Assembly (NCBI GenBank): GCA_903845215.1
Contig: CAIMWI010000075.1
Location: 1 to 64,000, forward strand
Direction of reading: 5' to 3'
Source: an uncultured Rhodobacterales bacterium
GTDB lineage: Bacteria; Pseudomonadota; Alphaproteobacteria; Rhodobacterales; Rhodobacteraceae
Length of the DNA stretch: 64,000 bases
The first letter of the stretch is position 1; the number at the start of each line of letters is the position of its first letter. Below are positions 8,384 to 17,486 of this stretch, piece by piece. Below the pieces are notes generated by a model. The model made no database searches, had not been told where the DNA came from, and saw only the letters and a list, made by a program, of their open reading frames with translations. The position numbers and the translations under genes are program-made.

Positions 8384-8996
8384 GATCGAAACCACCTCGA
8401 TGCACCTGACCCGCCGCGCTTTTGGCGCGGGCTTGGCCGCAGGTACGGGCTTTTTGGCCTTTGCCTTGCCCGTTCGGGCCTTAACAGTCGATCAAGCGCG
8501 CCAACTTGTTGACAGGTTGATCGCTGACATCAATGCCACGATCAATTCGGGCAAGACAGAAGACGCGATGTTTGGCGACTTCGAGAAGATTTTTATCACC
8601 TATGCCGATGTGGCCACCATCGCCCGTTCGGCCCTTGGTCCTGCCTCAAAATCTGCGAGCGAGGGTCAGATGGCGACCTTCACCAAGGCCTATCAGGGCT
8701 ATATCAGCCGCAAATATGGCCGCCGCTTCCGCGAGTTTATTGGCGGGAAGATCGAGGTGACTGACGCGCGGCCCTACAAAAGCTATTACGAGGTCATCTC
8801 GACAGCCACTTTGCAAGGCGAGGCGCCGTTTGATTTGCGCTGGTGGGTGGGCGACAAGTCGGGGCGCAACTTGTTCTTCAATATCATCATAGAGGGCGTC
8901 AACATGCTGGCGTCCGAACGCACCGAGATGGGCGCTATATTGGACAAGAGCGGTGGCGATATCGACAAGCTGATCGCTGCCCTCAACGCCACCTAA
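8373..8996 (+). CDS. mlaC: MlaC/Ttg2D-like periplasmic phospholipid carrier
   Basis: MlaC shuttles phospholipid between MlaA and the inner-membrane MlaFEDB complex. The 207-residue protein has the family run FITYADVATIARSALGP, AFTKAYQGYISRKYGRRF-like TKAYQGYISRKYGRRF, and a C-terminal FFNIIIEGVNMLASERTEM. The signal peptide reads TRRAFGAGLAAGTGFLAFAL, which has the twin arginine of Tat substrates. I chose the ATG at 8373, which overlaps the mlaA stop by 11 bases; an ATG at 8400 would also keep the signal. Confidence 0.88.
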   Translation: MRNKIETTSMHLTRRAFGAGLAAGTGFLAFALPVRALTVDQARQLVDRLIADINATINSGKTEDAMFGDFEKIFITYADVATIARSALGPASKSASEGQMATFTKAYQGYISRKYGRRFREFIGGKIEVTDARPYKSYYEVISTATLQGEAPFDLRWWVGDKSGRNLFFNIIIEGVNMLASERTEMGAILDKSGGDIDKLIAALNAT

Positions 8997-9053
8997 ACAG
9001 ACCAAATTTGCCCTCTATCTTAGGTCGGGGTGCGCCTTGGCCTGTGATTGGCG

Positions 9054-11207
9054 TCAGGTTCCATCGCCCAGCAAGCGTTGCAGGACAGACATAAAGGGGT
9101 CGGGGGCTTCTGGCTGGCTAAGTGTGGGCGGCACGGGTGTCGGGCTCGTCCCGGGGGCGGGGCGCAAACGTGGTTCAGGCACGATCAAGGGCAATGGGGT
9201 GATCGGCATTCCGTCCTCGACCCGGATCATCACTTCGTGCCAGATTTCGGCGGGAATACCGCCGCCAGTGACGCCGCTAAGGGGGGTGTTGTTGTCATAC
9301 CCCATCCAAACGCCCGCCACGTAATCGGCAGTAAAGCCGATAAACCAAGCATCTCTTGCCTCTGACGTCGTACCCGTTTTGCCAGCCACGGGGCGGTCGC
9401 CCAATTGGGCGCGTTGGCCTGTGCCGTTTTGCACCACTTGGGTCATCATCCAAGTCAGTTCCTTGGCCGCGATGTCCGAGATCACCCTGTCTCCGATGCC
9501 GCCAGTTTGGCCGATCAGGGGCGTGTCTTCGCCCTTCAAGGACAGATCGCGCAGGCCAAAGGGTGCCACGGCTGACCCGCCGTTCAAGATGCCGGCATAG
9601 GCCCCGGTCATTTGCAGTAAAGTCGCCTCCGAGGCGCCCAAGGCCAAAGCAGGCCCCGCGGCAAGATCGCCCGAGATGCCAAACCCTCGCGCGGTGCTGC
9701 GCACCGAATCTAGCCCAACAGCCATCGCAATCTTGACGGCGGGGATGTTGCGGCTTTCCTGCATGGCTTGATAAATTGGGATGACACCCTTGAACTCATT
9801 ATCATAATTGCTGGGTGTCCAAGGGCCAGAACCGGGGATGTTCAAGGTAAGCGGGCTGTCCTCGACATAATCCATCGGGCTCCAGCCGATATTCAACGCG
9901 GAGGCATAGACAAAGGGCTTAAAGCTTGACCCCGTCTGCCGCAGCGCCTGTGTGGCCCGGTTGAATGACCCGGCCTGGGGCAGATCGCGCCCACCCACCA
10001 TGGCGCGCACCGCGCCATCCGCACTCATCACGACAATGGCGGCTTGGGCATTTGACCCGTCTTTCAGCTTTTGGGTAAAGACCGCCGTCAGGGCATCTTC
10101 AGCTGCCTTTTGCAGGCGCGGGTCTAGGGTTGTCTTGATGATAACGTCTTCGGTTGTGGTGTTGCCCAAATAGGCCGGCGTGCTTTCCATAACCCAATCG
10201 GCAAAGGCCCCGCCCGCATTGCGCGCCGCGGCTTGGGAAAGTTCTGCCGGATGGGTTAAGGCATCGTCCGCCTCGGCCTTTGTCAGATAGCCCTGTTCCA
10301 GCATCAATGCGATGATCACCGCCGCACGATCACGCGCTCGTTGCAGGTTGTTGGTGGGTGCGTATTTTGACGGCGCTTTTAACAGGCCGGCCAGCATCGC
10401 CGATTCAGATGGGGACAAATTCGCCGCCGATTTGCCAAAATAGCGCTGCGAGGCCGCCTCGAAGCCGCGACTGCCGGCACCCAAATAGGCGCGGTTGAAG
10501 TAGATTGTCAGGATTTCGTCTTTGGAATACTTGGCCTCCATCGCCAAGGCATAGGGCACTTCTTTGATCTTGCGCTTCAAACCGCCGGATCGGCAGTCAT
10601 CCTCGTAAGCGCTTTCAGACTTCCACTGTGTCGGATCATAATCCACGCCAAGGCACAACAACTTGGCCGTTTGCTGGGTGATGGTGGATCCGCCGTTGCC
10701 CTCGAACGCGCCGCGCCCGGCGCGCAAGTTGATCGCCACGGCTGAGATGATGCCGCGCGGACTGATGCCAAAATGCCGGTAAAAGCGCTTGTCCTCGGTG
10801 GCGATGACGGCGTGCAGAAGGTTGGGCGACACAGTTTGCGGCGTCACCTGCCCGCCAAAGGTTTCGCCGCGCCACGCAAAGACTTGATCGTTGGCGTCCA
10901 GCATAGTGACTGACCCGCGCGCGCGTGCGTCAATCAACGCGGATACGGGCGGCAATTGGACGTAAAAGTATAAGACGGCACAGCCTAAGACCGTGGCCCC
11001 CACGGCCACGGTGCGCCAGAAAAAGCCCCAGACCAGCCGCAACACAAAATGCACAAAGCCCGCCAGAATTCCGCGTTTGCGCGCGGGCTTACGCTTTGGC
11101 GCACGTTTTGCAGACGGCGGCTTGGGGGGCTGCTTTACACGCCCATCCGCTGACGCAGGGTAGCGCCTATCTGCGATCAGAGGCCGACCTTTTGGGGGAG
11201 ATGCCAT
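9054..11207 (-). CDS. bifunctional penicillin-binding protein, PBP1A family (transglycosylase/transpeptidase)
   Basis: A class A penicillin-binding protein that polymerises and cross-links peptidoglycan at the inner membrane. The 717 residues hold a very basic cytoplasmic tail, a membrane helix near 60-85, a GT51 domain with ATEDKRFYRHFGI and GGSTITQQTAKLL, and a transpeptidase domain with TGSSFKPF (catalytic serine), QESRNIPAVKIA (SxN box) and KTGTTSEARDAWF (KTG box). The C-terminal tail is Pro-rich. No strong ribosome site is visible before the ATG. It diverges from glnK across a 272-base gap and converges on mlaC. Confidence 0.93.
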   Translation of the reverse strand: MASPPKGRPLIADRRYPASADGRVKQPPKPPSAKRAPKRKPARKRGILAGFVHFVLRLVWGFFWRTVAVGATVLGCAVLYFYVQLPPVSALIDARARGSVTMLDANDQVFAWRGETFGGQVTPQTVSPNLLHAVIATEDKRFYRHFGISPRGIISAVAINLRAGRGAFEGNGGSTITQQTAKLLCLGVDYDPTQWKSESAYEDDCRSGGLKRKIKEVPYALAMEAKYSKDEILTIYFNRAYLGAGSRGFEAASQRYFGKSAANLSPSESAMLAGLLKAPSKYAPTNNLQRARDRAAVIIALMLEQGYLTKAEADDALTHPAELSQAAARNAGGAFADWVMESTPAYLGNTTTEDVIIKTTLDPRLQKAAEDALTAVFTQKLKDGSNAQAAIVVMSADGAVRAMVGGRDLPQAGSFNRATQALRQTGSSFKPFVYASALNIGWSPMDYVEDSPLTLNIPGSGPWTPSNYDNEFKGVIPIYQAMQESRNIPAVKIAMAVGLDSVRSTARGFGISGDLAAGPALALGASEATLLQMTGAYAGILNGGSAVAPFGLRDLSLKGEDTPLIGQTGGIGDRVISDIAAKELTWMMTQVVQNGTGQRAQLGDRPVAGKTGTTSEARDAWFIGFTADYVAGVWMGYDNNTPLSGVTGGGIPAEIWHEVMIRVEDGMPITPLPLIVPEPRLRPAPGTSPTPVPPTLSQPEAPDPFMSVLQRLLGDGT

Positions 11208-11479
11208 TTTGCGATCAGTGCCTGTGCCGCTGAGATGCCCATTTCGGGCTTGTTTGGCACACGTTACCTGATCTGAATTGGAATGTGGAGCGCGTGTTGC
11301 CTATGATTCGGGATTACGTTTTGCTTAAATTATAGTCTATCCGACGTATTCGCATATTTTTTGTGCAAAATTCCTGCCCCGTTTCGCTCCATGCCCCACA
11401 GGATCTTGTGCTGCACCTGCGAAAGCGGCGTTGATTTGGGCAAGGACTGCTCCAGTCCGCTCCAGCAAAGAGGTGCATC

Positions 11480-11818
11480 TTGAAACTCATAATTGCGGCG
11501 ATCAAGCCGTTCAAACTGGAAGAAGTGCGCGAGGCGCTCACCACGATCGGCGTGCGCGGCATGATGGTGACAGAAATCAAAGGCTTTGGCCTGCAATCGG
11601 GTCACACAGAAATTTATCGCGGCGCAGAGTACGAGGTGAACTTTGTGCCCAAGATGCGCATAGAGATCGTCGTCGCCGATGGGCTGGCCGATCAAGTGGT
11701 TGAGACAATCACCAAAACGGCGCGCACCGGAAAGATAGGTGATGGCAAGATTTTCGTGCTCGACGTGGCGGCTGCCGTCCGCGTGCGGACGGGCGAAACC
11801 AACGACGATGCGCTTTAA
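11480..11818 (+). CDS. glnK: nitrogen regulatory protein P-II (GlnK type)
   Basis: A PII signalling protein that senses 2-oxoglutarate and ATP/ADP and binds AmtB to block ammonium uptake when nitrogen is plentiful. Its 112 residues align along the whole family: MKLIIAAIKPFKLEEVREAL, the T-loop GHTEIYRGAEYEVNF with uridylylation tyrosine Y51, and TGKIGDGKIFVLDV. The start codon is TTG, which the family N-terminus fixes, with AGAGG 7 bases upstream. amtB begins 25 bases downstream, the classic glnK-amtB operon. The 272-base gap upstream must hold its promoter; I could not identify a sigma-54 site there. Confidence 0.96.
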   Translation: MKLIIAAIKPFKLEEVREALTTIGVRGMMVTEIKGFGLQSGHTEIYRGAEYEVNFVPKMRIEIVVADGLADQVVETITKTARTGKIGDGKIFVLDVAAAVRVRTGETNDDAL

Positions 11819-11843
11819 ACGTTTGGCCCAAGGGAACACAAAC

Positions 11844-13259
11844 ATGCAAAATATACCGAAAATTGCAAAAGCGGGGGCGCTTGCAGCGTCTTTGTCTGCC
11901 GCAGCGCCAGCTTGGGCGCAGACAGCCCTGATCAAGGCCCCCGATGCGGTGGCGCAGGCGGGGATGGTGAATAAGGGCGACACGACTTGGATGCTGGTAT
12001 CCTCGGCCTTGGTGTTGTTGATGGCAATTCCGGCCTTGGGGCTATTTTATGGCGGTCTTGTGCGCTCTAAGAACATGCTCAGCGTGTTGATGCAGACCTT
12101 TATGATTGTCTGTTTGGTGGCAGTCTTGTGGGTGACGTTTGGCTATTCTTTGGCCTTCACCTCGGGTTCGCCCTACATCGGCGGGTTGTCGAAGGCCTTC
12201 TTGTCAGGGGTGGGCGTATCGACATTTGCCGCGACCTTTTCCAACAACGTCTATATTCCGGAATATGCCTTCGTCATTTTCCAGATGACCTTCGCCTGCA
12301 TCACACCCGCGCTGATCGTCGGGGCTTTTGCCGAGCGGATCAAGTTCTGGCCGCTGATGCTGTTTTGTGGCCTGTGGGTGACAATCGTGTATTTCCCCTT
12401 GGCGCACATGGTCTGGTATTGGTCCGGCCCAGACTTTCTGGCCGACACGCCGACTGACATGGGCCTGATCTGGGGCTGGGGCGGGTTAGACTTTGCAGGC
12501 GGCACAGTCGTGCATATCAACGCAGGTATCGCGGGCTTGGTGGGTTGCTTGGTGATCGGCAAGCGTGTTGGCTATGGCAAGGAAAACATGGCCCCCCATT
12601 CGCTGACGATGACAATGATTGGCGCATCTATGCTGTGGGTGGGCTGGTTCGGATTTAACGCCGGATCGAATTTGGAAGCCAACGGCTATGCCGCCCTTGC
12701 CTTCATGAACACGTTTGTGGCCACCGCCGCGGCGGCCTTGTCTTGGACCTTGGTTGAACAGTTCCGCCATGGCCGGCCGTCTTTGCTGGGTGCTGTGTCA
12801 GGGGCTGTGGCAGGTATGGTGGCTGTGACACCCGCGGCGGGCTATGCGGGGCCGATGGGCGCGATTGTGCTGGGGCTGATCGTCTCGCCGGTCTGTTACA
12901 CCTTCGTGTCCTATGTGAAGGGCAAGTTCGGCTATGACGACAGCTTGGATGTGTTCGGCGTGCACTGTGTGGGCGGTATTCTTGGTGCCATCGCAACAGG
13001 CATTTTGGCCGACCCGTCCTTGGGCGGTCAAGGGTGGATGGATTACACCGTCTTTCCGGCCGTGGCAGGCACGTTTGACATGGGCGCGCAGTTGATCACG
13101 CAGATCAAGGCCGTGCTGGTCACGCTGATGTGGTCGGGCGGTGTGTCATTGGTGCTGTTCTGGGGCATCGACAAGATCTTCGGCCTGCGCCCGACGACCG
13201 ATGACGAACGCCAAGGCTTGGATCAAACCTCGCACGGCGAGAACGCCTACAACAGCTAA
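11844..13259 (+). CDS. amtB: ammonium transporter
   Basis: An Amt/Rh channel that takes up ammonium; GlnK plugs it. The 471-residue protein starts at ATG 11844 (AGGGA upstream), giving a cleavable signal ending near APAWAQ, as in many AmtB proteins. Eleven membrane segments follow. Family signatures include GLFYGGLVRSKN, FPLAHMVWYW, GGTVVHINAGIAGLVG, WFGFNAGSN and DVFGVHCVGGILG. The twin pore histidines are consistent with the H residues of VVHINAG and FGVHCVGG. A pair of hairpins after the stop marks the operon end. Confidence 0.96.
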   Translation: MQNIPKIAKAGALAASLSAAAPAWAQTALIKAPDAVAQAGMVNKGDTTWMLVSSALVLLMAIPALGLFYGGLVRSKNMLSVLMQTFMIVCLVAVLWVTFGYSLAFTSGSPYIGGLSKAFLSGVGVSTFAATFSNNVYIPEYAFVIFQMTFACITPALIVGAFAERIKFWPLMLFCGLWVTIVYFPLAHMVWYWSGPDFLADTPTDMGLIWGWGGLDFAGGTVVHINAGIAGLVGCLVIGKRVGYGKENMAPHSLTMTMIGASMLWVGWFGFNAGSNLEANGYAALAFMNTFVATAAAALSWTLVEQFRHGRPSLLGAVSGAVAGMVAVTPAAGYAGPMGAIVLGLIVSPVCYTFVSYVKGKFGYDDSLDVFGVHCVGGILGAIATGILADPSLGGQGWMDYTVFPAVAGTFDMGAQLITQIKAVLVTLMWSGGVSLVLFWGIDKIFGLRPTTDDERQGLDQTSHGENAYNS

Positions 13260-13269
13260 AAGCGATCCC

Positions 13270-13336
13270 ATCCAAGGCGGATCCTCCCCCGCCTTGGATA
13301 TGGCAAACGGCCCGTGCCTGTTGGGCATGGGCCGTT
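13270..13336. terminator. two strong hairpins, bidirectional terminator
   Basis: Two perfect or near-perfect stems lie between the convergent genes amtB and the CoA-transferase. The first has 11-bp arms (13270-13280 and 13289-13299). The second has 13-bp arms with one G-T pair (13306-13318 and 13324-13336) and is followed by ATTTAT. They can end transcription from both sides. Confidence 0.8.
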
Positions 13337-13355
13337 ATTTATGGCGCAGAGAGGG

Positions 13356-14675
13356 TCAGAAATACCCGCGCGGGATCAGGTTGTACTGATGCGCCTCGCG
13401 CGAAAGATCCTCGCGGAAATCGGGATGCGCGATCGAAATCAGCAACTGCGCCCGTTCCGCCACCGTGCGGCCCTTTAGGTTGACCATGCCGTATTCTGTC
13501 ACCACATACATCATATCGCTGCGCGGGGTCGTCACGATATTCCCCTTGGTGAGGGCGGTGACGATGCGGCTTTTGCGCTCACCTTTCTTGTCATAGGTCG
13601 AGGCGAGGCAAACAAAGCTTTTGCCCCCCTTTGACGCATAGGCCCCCCGCACAAATTGCGATTGCCCGCCCGTGCCCGAGATGTGGCGGTAGCCATCTGA
13701 TTCGGACGCCGCTTGGCCCTGCAAATCCATCTGCGTGGTGTTGTTGATCGCCGCCACATTGTCGTTTTGCATGATGACATGGGGCATGTTGGTGTAATCA
13801 ACCGGGTGGAATTCGACCATCGGGTTGCGGTGGATAAAGTCGTACAGATACTGCGCCCCCAGCGAAAAGGTGCAGACCATCTTGCCGGCGTTGATCTGCT
13901 TTTTCGCGCCCGTGATGCGTCCGGCGCGGTAAAGATCGACGATACCGTCGGTCATCATCTCGGTATGGATGCCCAGATCTTGTACGCCACTTTCGGCCAA
14001 AAGGCTGCACACGGCATTGGGCATGCCGCCGATGCCGATTTGCAAACAGGCCCCGTCTTCGATCTCGGCGGCGATCAGGCGGGCCACGGCGCGGTCGACA
14101 TCGGTGTTCACGGGCTTGGGCAGTTCGGCCATGGGCTGGCTGTCACCGGCCAGAATGAAATCCACTTCCGAAATATGCACGCCGGTGCCTGACCCCATGA
14201 CATAGGGCAAGGCAGCACATTCTTCGACGATTACCACTTTGGCGCGTTCGACCAAGGCGCGCATCCACAGATTTGAGGGGCCGAAGTTGAAATAGCCGTT
14301 GGCATCTATGGGCGCTGTCTTGAACACCGCGATATCGACCGGATCAATGAAGCGGCGGTAATAGTCGGGGATCTCGCCCAAATGGACGGGCAGGTAATGC
14401 GCGATCCCCTGATCATGCTTGCGCCGATCATAGCCGCTGAAATGGGTGGAAAACCAAAAGACATGCTCGCCCTTGGGATCCGCCTCTAGCACCGCCCGCG
14501 CGCGGGTGGACAGGCAAGAGCGGATGCGCAGATTGGTGACTTGGCCCAGTCTTTTGGCCAAGGCGGCGTCAAAGACATCGGGCTGGCCCAGCACGGCCCC
14601 ATAGTCCAGCCACATCCCCGATTGCACAAGGGCGGCTGCCGCCTCTGCCGTGATCTTTTGGGCTGCTTTCGCCAT
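13356..14675 (-). CDS. acetyl-CoA hydrolase/transferase family (CoA-transferase)
   Basis: A 439-residue enzyme of the Cat1/Ach1/4-hydroxybutyrate CoA-transferase family, which moves CoA between carboxylic acids such as acetate, succinate or 4-hydroxybutyrate. The conserved segment GIHTEMMTDGIVDLYRAG carries the likely catalytic glutamate. GGQSQFVRGAYASKGGKSF and VTEYGMVNLKGRTVAERAQ are further family marks. The start is ATG 14675 with AAGGA 8 bases upstream. The exact substrate cannot be told from sequence alone; a role in acetate or butyrate-type metabolism is inferred. Confidence 0.88.
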   Translation of the reverse strand: MAKAAQKITAEAAAALVQSGMWLDYGAVLGQPDVFDAALAKRLGQVTNLRIRSCLSTRARAVLEADPKGEHVFWFSTHFSGYDRRKHDQGIAHYLPVHLGEIPDYYRRFIDPVDIAVFKTAPIDANGYFNFGPSNLWMRALVERAKVVIVEECAALPYVMGSGTGVHISEVDFILAGDSQPMAELPKPVNTDVDRAVARLIAAEIEDGACLQIGIGGMPNAVCSLLAESGVQDLGIHTEMMTDGIVDLYRAGRITGAKKQINAGKMVCTFSLGAQYLYDFIHRNPMVEFHPVDYTNMPHVIMQNDNVAAINNTTQMDLQGQAASESDGYRHISGTGGQSQFVRGAYASKGGKSFVCLASTYDKKGERKSRIVTALTKGNIVTTPRSDMMYVVTEYGMVNLKGRTVAERAQLLISIAHPDFREDLSREAHQYNLIPRGYF

Positions 14676-14780
14676 TGCGCCGTTCCTTCGTTGCCGCCTG
14701 TGTCCGGCGCACTCAACCACGATGCGGGGCTGGAAAAAAGCGCGAAAATGACGGGCAAAGCGCCAAACCCGCCCGTTGCA

Positions 14781-14832
14781 GCGGGGGTTTCACACCCCCG
14801 CACCCCCGTGGAGTATTTAGACCAAGATGAAG
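14781..14832 (+). repeat. recurring intergenic element, copy A
   Basis: A GC-rich hairpin (arms GCGGGGGT 14781-14788 and ACCCCCGC 14794-14801, loop TTCAC) is followed by the core GAGTATTTAGACCAAGATGA. The same core recurs at 23447-23472, 30973-30996 and 44483-44506. This copy reads on the plus strand, against the two flanking minus-strand genes. A terminator role is plausible for the hairpin; the role of the conserved tail is unknown. Confidence 0.65.
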
Positions 14833-14833
14833 A

Positions 14834-16012
14834 TCAGCCGCCGACCAAGGCGATAGCCTGCGCCAAGATTGGAACTGTGCGGGCGTTCAGGCCCGCGATG
14901 TTGATGCGGCTGTCGCCCACCATATAGATGCCGTGGGTGTCGCGTAGCGTGTTAACCTGCGCCTCAGTCAGGCCCAGCCGCGAGAACATGCCGCGGTGGT
15001 GGGCGACAAAATCGTAGCGGTCAGAATTGGTGGCGCGGCGCAGCGCTTCGGCCAAAGATTGGCGCAGCGTCAGCATGTTCAGGCGAACCTCTTCCAATTC
15101 GGCCTGCCAATCGGCGCACAGGGCGGGGTCTTCCAAAATCATTGTCACCAACCGCGCGCCGTGGTCGGGCGGGAAGGAAAAGTTCTGCCGGTTCAGGTAA
15201 GCCAGATTGGCCTGTACCACACCCCTGCGCGATGGCTCGCCCAGCGCGATCAACACGCCTGTGCGTTCGCGGTAGATGCCGAAGTTTTTAGAGCAAGAGG
15301 CGGCGATCAGCACCTCGGGGAAGCGCGATGCGATCAGCCGGGTGGCGGCGGCGTCAGCCTCTAGCCCGTCACCAAAGCCTTGATAGGCCAGATCGACAAA
15401 GGGAATGGCCCCGCGGTTCGCGAGGATATCGGCCATCTTGGCCCACAGGTCAGCCGAAGGGTTGGCACCTGTCGGATTGTGGCAGCAGCCGTGCAGCAAC
15501 ACCACGTCGCCCTTGGCCACTTTGGCCAGATCGCTCAGCAGGCCCTCTGCATCAAGGCCACCGCTGGTGGCGTCGAAATACCGGTATTCGGCGATATTCA
15601 GGCCCAAAAAGCGAATGATCGAGGTGTGATTGGGCCAAGTCGGATTGGAAACCCAAACTGTGGCATTGGGGCTTGCCATTTTGACCAACTCTAACGCCTG
15701 ATGCAGCGCCCCCGTGCCACCCGGGGTGGCGGCCACAGCTGCGCGGTCGGCAAAGCCTGCCCCTAAGATTAGGTTGACCATGGCGGCGTGAAAGGCAGGC
15801 TCTCCGGCGAGGCCTGTGTAGGTCTTGGTCAGCTCACGCTCCCACAACTGCTTTTCGGCAGTTTTGACTGCGCGCATGACAGGGGTAAGGCCCGTGGCGT
15901 CTTTGTAAACGCCAACGCCAAGGTCGATCTTGGCAGGGCGCGGGTCTTCGCGGAACTGCGCCATCAGGACCAAGATCTTGTCTTGCGGTTGCGGGGTGAG
16001 AGCTTCCAGCAT
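14834..16012 (-). CDS. aspartate/aromatic amino acid aminotransferase (class I)
   Basis: A PLP-dependent transaminase of the AspC/TyrB group. The 392 residues show KIDLGVGVYKDATGLTPVM near the N-terminus, the substrate-pocket GCCHNPTGANPS, and SCSKNFGIYRERTG with the PLP-binding lysine. LGLTEAQVNTLRDTHGIYMV and SRINIAGL near the end are also typical. It could act on aspartate, tyrosine or phenylalanine. The start chosen is ATG 16012; in-frame ATGs at 16015 and 16027 lie just upstream of it, and AGGA 6 bases upstream favours 16012. The family N-terminus MLxALxPQPxDKI supports this too. It follows sseA closely. Confidence 0.92.
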   Translation of the reverse strand: MLEALTPQPQDKILVLMAQFREDPRPAKIDLGVGVYKDATGLTPVMRAVKTAEKQLWERELTKTYTGLAGEPAFHAAMVNLILGAGFADRAAVAATPGGTGALHQALELVKMASPNATVWVSNPTWPNHTSIIRFLGLNIAEYRYFDATSGGLDAEGLLSDLAKVAKGDVVLLHGCCHNPTGANPSADLWAKMADILANRGAIPFVDLAYQGFGDGLEADAAATRLIASRFPEVLIAASCSKNFGIYRERTGVLIALGEPSRRGVVQANLAYLNRQNFSFPPDHGARLVTMILEDPALCADWQAELEEVRLNMLTLRQSLAEALRRATNSDRYDFVAHHRGMFSRLGLTEAQVNTLRDTHGIYMVGDSRINIAGLNARTVPILAQAIALVGG

Positions 16013-16037
16013 CATCGTTCCTATCATCGCCCCGTCT

Positions 16038-16898
16038 TTAGCGGGCGGGGCCTTTTTCTACGGAAAGGTCGTCGTACATGCCCCATTCGGCCCAAGAGCC
16101 GTCATACAGCGCATGCGATTTGTGGCCGATGCGTTCCAGCGCCAGCGACAAGATGGCGGCGGTGACGCCAGACCCACAGGTGGTGATGGCGGGCTTGGAC
16201 AGATCAACCCCCGCGGATTGGAAGACCGCGCGAAGATCGGGCGGGGATTTCATCGTGCCATCAGGGTTCAGCACCGCACCAAAGGGTACATTGCGCGCGC
16301 CGGGAATATGGCCTGATCGCAGGCCGGGGCGAGGTTCGGGCGCCTCACCCGTAAAACGGGCAGCGGCGCGGGCGTCGATGATAACGGCCTCGGCCAGTTT
16401 GACGGCATGGGCCACTTGGGTCACATCCTTGACCAAATGGTTCTGACGGCTGGTGGTCATATGGCGGTCTTTGACGATGGGGGGCATGTCTTCAATCTCG
16501 CGCCCTTCGGCCAGCCATTTGGGCAGGCCACCGTCCAGAACGGCGACATCGGTCTTGCCCATCAGGCGGAACGTCCACCACACACGGGCGGCAGAAAACA
16601 GACCCGCGCTGTCATAGACCACCACCTGATGCCCATCGCCCACGCCCATAGCGCGCATCCGCGAGATAAACTTTTCAGGCGGCGGCGCCATATGCGGCAG
16701 GGTTGAGCGGCTGTCGCTGATCTCGTCAATGTCAAAAAAGCGTGCACCGGGAATATGGGTCAGGGCATACTCGGCCTTGGCATCGCGCCCCGATCCGGGC
16801 AGATACCACGAGACATCCAGCACCCGCAGGTCAGGGTCTTTCAGATGGGCCGCAAGCCAACCCGTCGACACCAAGGTTTTTGGATCATCCACCACCAC
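16038..16898 (-). CDS. sseA: 3-mercaptopyruvate sulfurtransferase (SseA-type rhodanese)
   Basis: A two-domain rhodanese that transfers sulfur from 3-mercaptopyruvate or thiosulfate to a thiol acceptor. The active loop reads TTCGSGVTA, the CGSGVTA form typical of mercaptopyruvate sulfurtransferases rather than the CRxGxR form of thiosulfate enzymes. The N-terminal inactive domain ends with the usual linker and VYDSAGLFSAARVWW, and the C-terminal LYDGSWAEWG is present. The start lies in a GTG GTG GTG run after GGGGGG; I place it at 16898, but 16895 or 16892 is equally possible. It sits 57 bases after smpB. Confidence 0.88.
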   Translation of the reverse strand: MVVDDPKTLVSTGWLAAHLKDPDLRVLDVSWYLPGSGRDAKAEYALTHIPGARFFDIDEISDSRSTLPHMAPPPEKFISRMRAMGVGDGHQVVVYDSAGLFSAARVWWTFRLMGKTDVAVLDGGLPKWLAEGREIEDMPPIVKDRHMTTSRQNHLVKDVTQVAHAVKLAEAVIIDARAAARFTGEAPEPRPGLRSGHIPGARNVPFGAVLNPDGTMKSPPDLRAVFQSAGVDLSKPAITTCGSGVTAAILSLALERIGHKSHALYDGSWAEWGMYDDLSVEKGPAR

Positions 16899-16955
16899 AC
16901 CACCCCCCTTTTTTGACAGGACAATTTGCCCCCAACTTCGGCCCTTTGCCAAGCC

Positions 16956-17435
16956 TTAGCTGCGAAAGCCGTTCTTCATGATCCGCGCCTTTTGGCGTTC
17001 CCAATCGCGCTTGGCCGAAGTTTCGCGCTTATCTGCTTGTTTCTTGCCCTTGGCCACGCCCAGTTTCAGCTTCACAAATCCACGGTCGTCGAAATACAGC
17101 TTCAGGGGCACGATCGTCATCCCCTCGCGCCCGACAGAGTTCGACAGGCGCGACAATTCCTTGCGCGACACCAACAGCTTGCGGCGGCGGCGCTCTTCGT
17201 GGCCAAAGGTTTTGGCGGGCAGATAGGGGGCGATATAGCCGTTGATCAGCCACAATTCCCCCCCTTCGACCGAGGCGTAACTTTCGGCGATATTGGAACC
17301 GCCTTGGCGTAAAGACTTGACCTCGGACCCCATTAGCATGATGCCTGCTTCCAGATCGGACTCGATATGGTAGTCAAACCGTGCGCGGCGGTTTTCGGCG
17401 ATCAGTTTGGAATTGGGGTCGGATTTCTCTGCCAT
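16956..17435 (-). CDS. smpB: SsrA-binding protein
   Basis: SmpB binds tmRNA and carries it to stalled ribosomes for trans-translation. The 159-residue protein has the complete family pattern: [39 protein letters not shown], then [13 protein letters not shown] and the basic C-terminal tail [20 protein letters not shown]. Length is normal. The ATG at 17435 lies 51 bases from the divergent ion-channel gene. The tmRNA gene itself is not in the window. Confidence 0.97.
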   Translation of the reverse strand: MAEKSDPNSKLIAENRRARFDYHIESDLEAGIMLMGSEVKSLRQGGSNIAESYASVEGGELWLINGYIAPYLPAKTFGHEERRRRKLLVSRKELSRLSNSVGREGMTIVPLKLYFDDRGFVKLKLGVAKGKKQADKRETSAKRDWERQKARIMKNGFRS

Positions 17436-17486
17436 GATCGTTTCGAAATAGGCCAGACCAAGGGGTTAGTCCAGAGAGGGGCGGTT

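Noticed and set aside
11208-11479. Sigma-54 promoter (TGGCACACGTTACC) before glnK
   Set aside because: The -12 element TTGC is missing at the right spacing, and as I recall nitrogen control in Rhodobacter uses NtrC with other promoters.
16028-16056. Hairpin GCCCCG...CGGGGC between sseA and the aminotransferase
   Set aside because: The stem is only 6 bp, overlaps the sseA stop and lacks a T-run; likely chance in GC-rich DNA.
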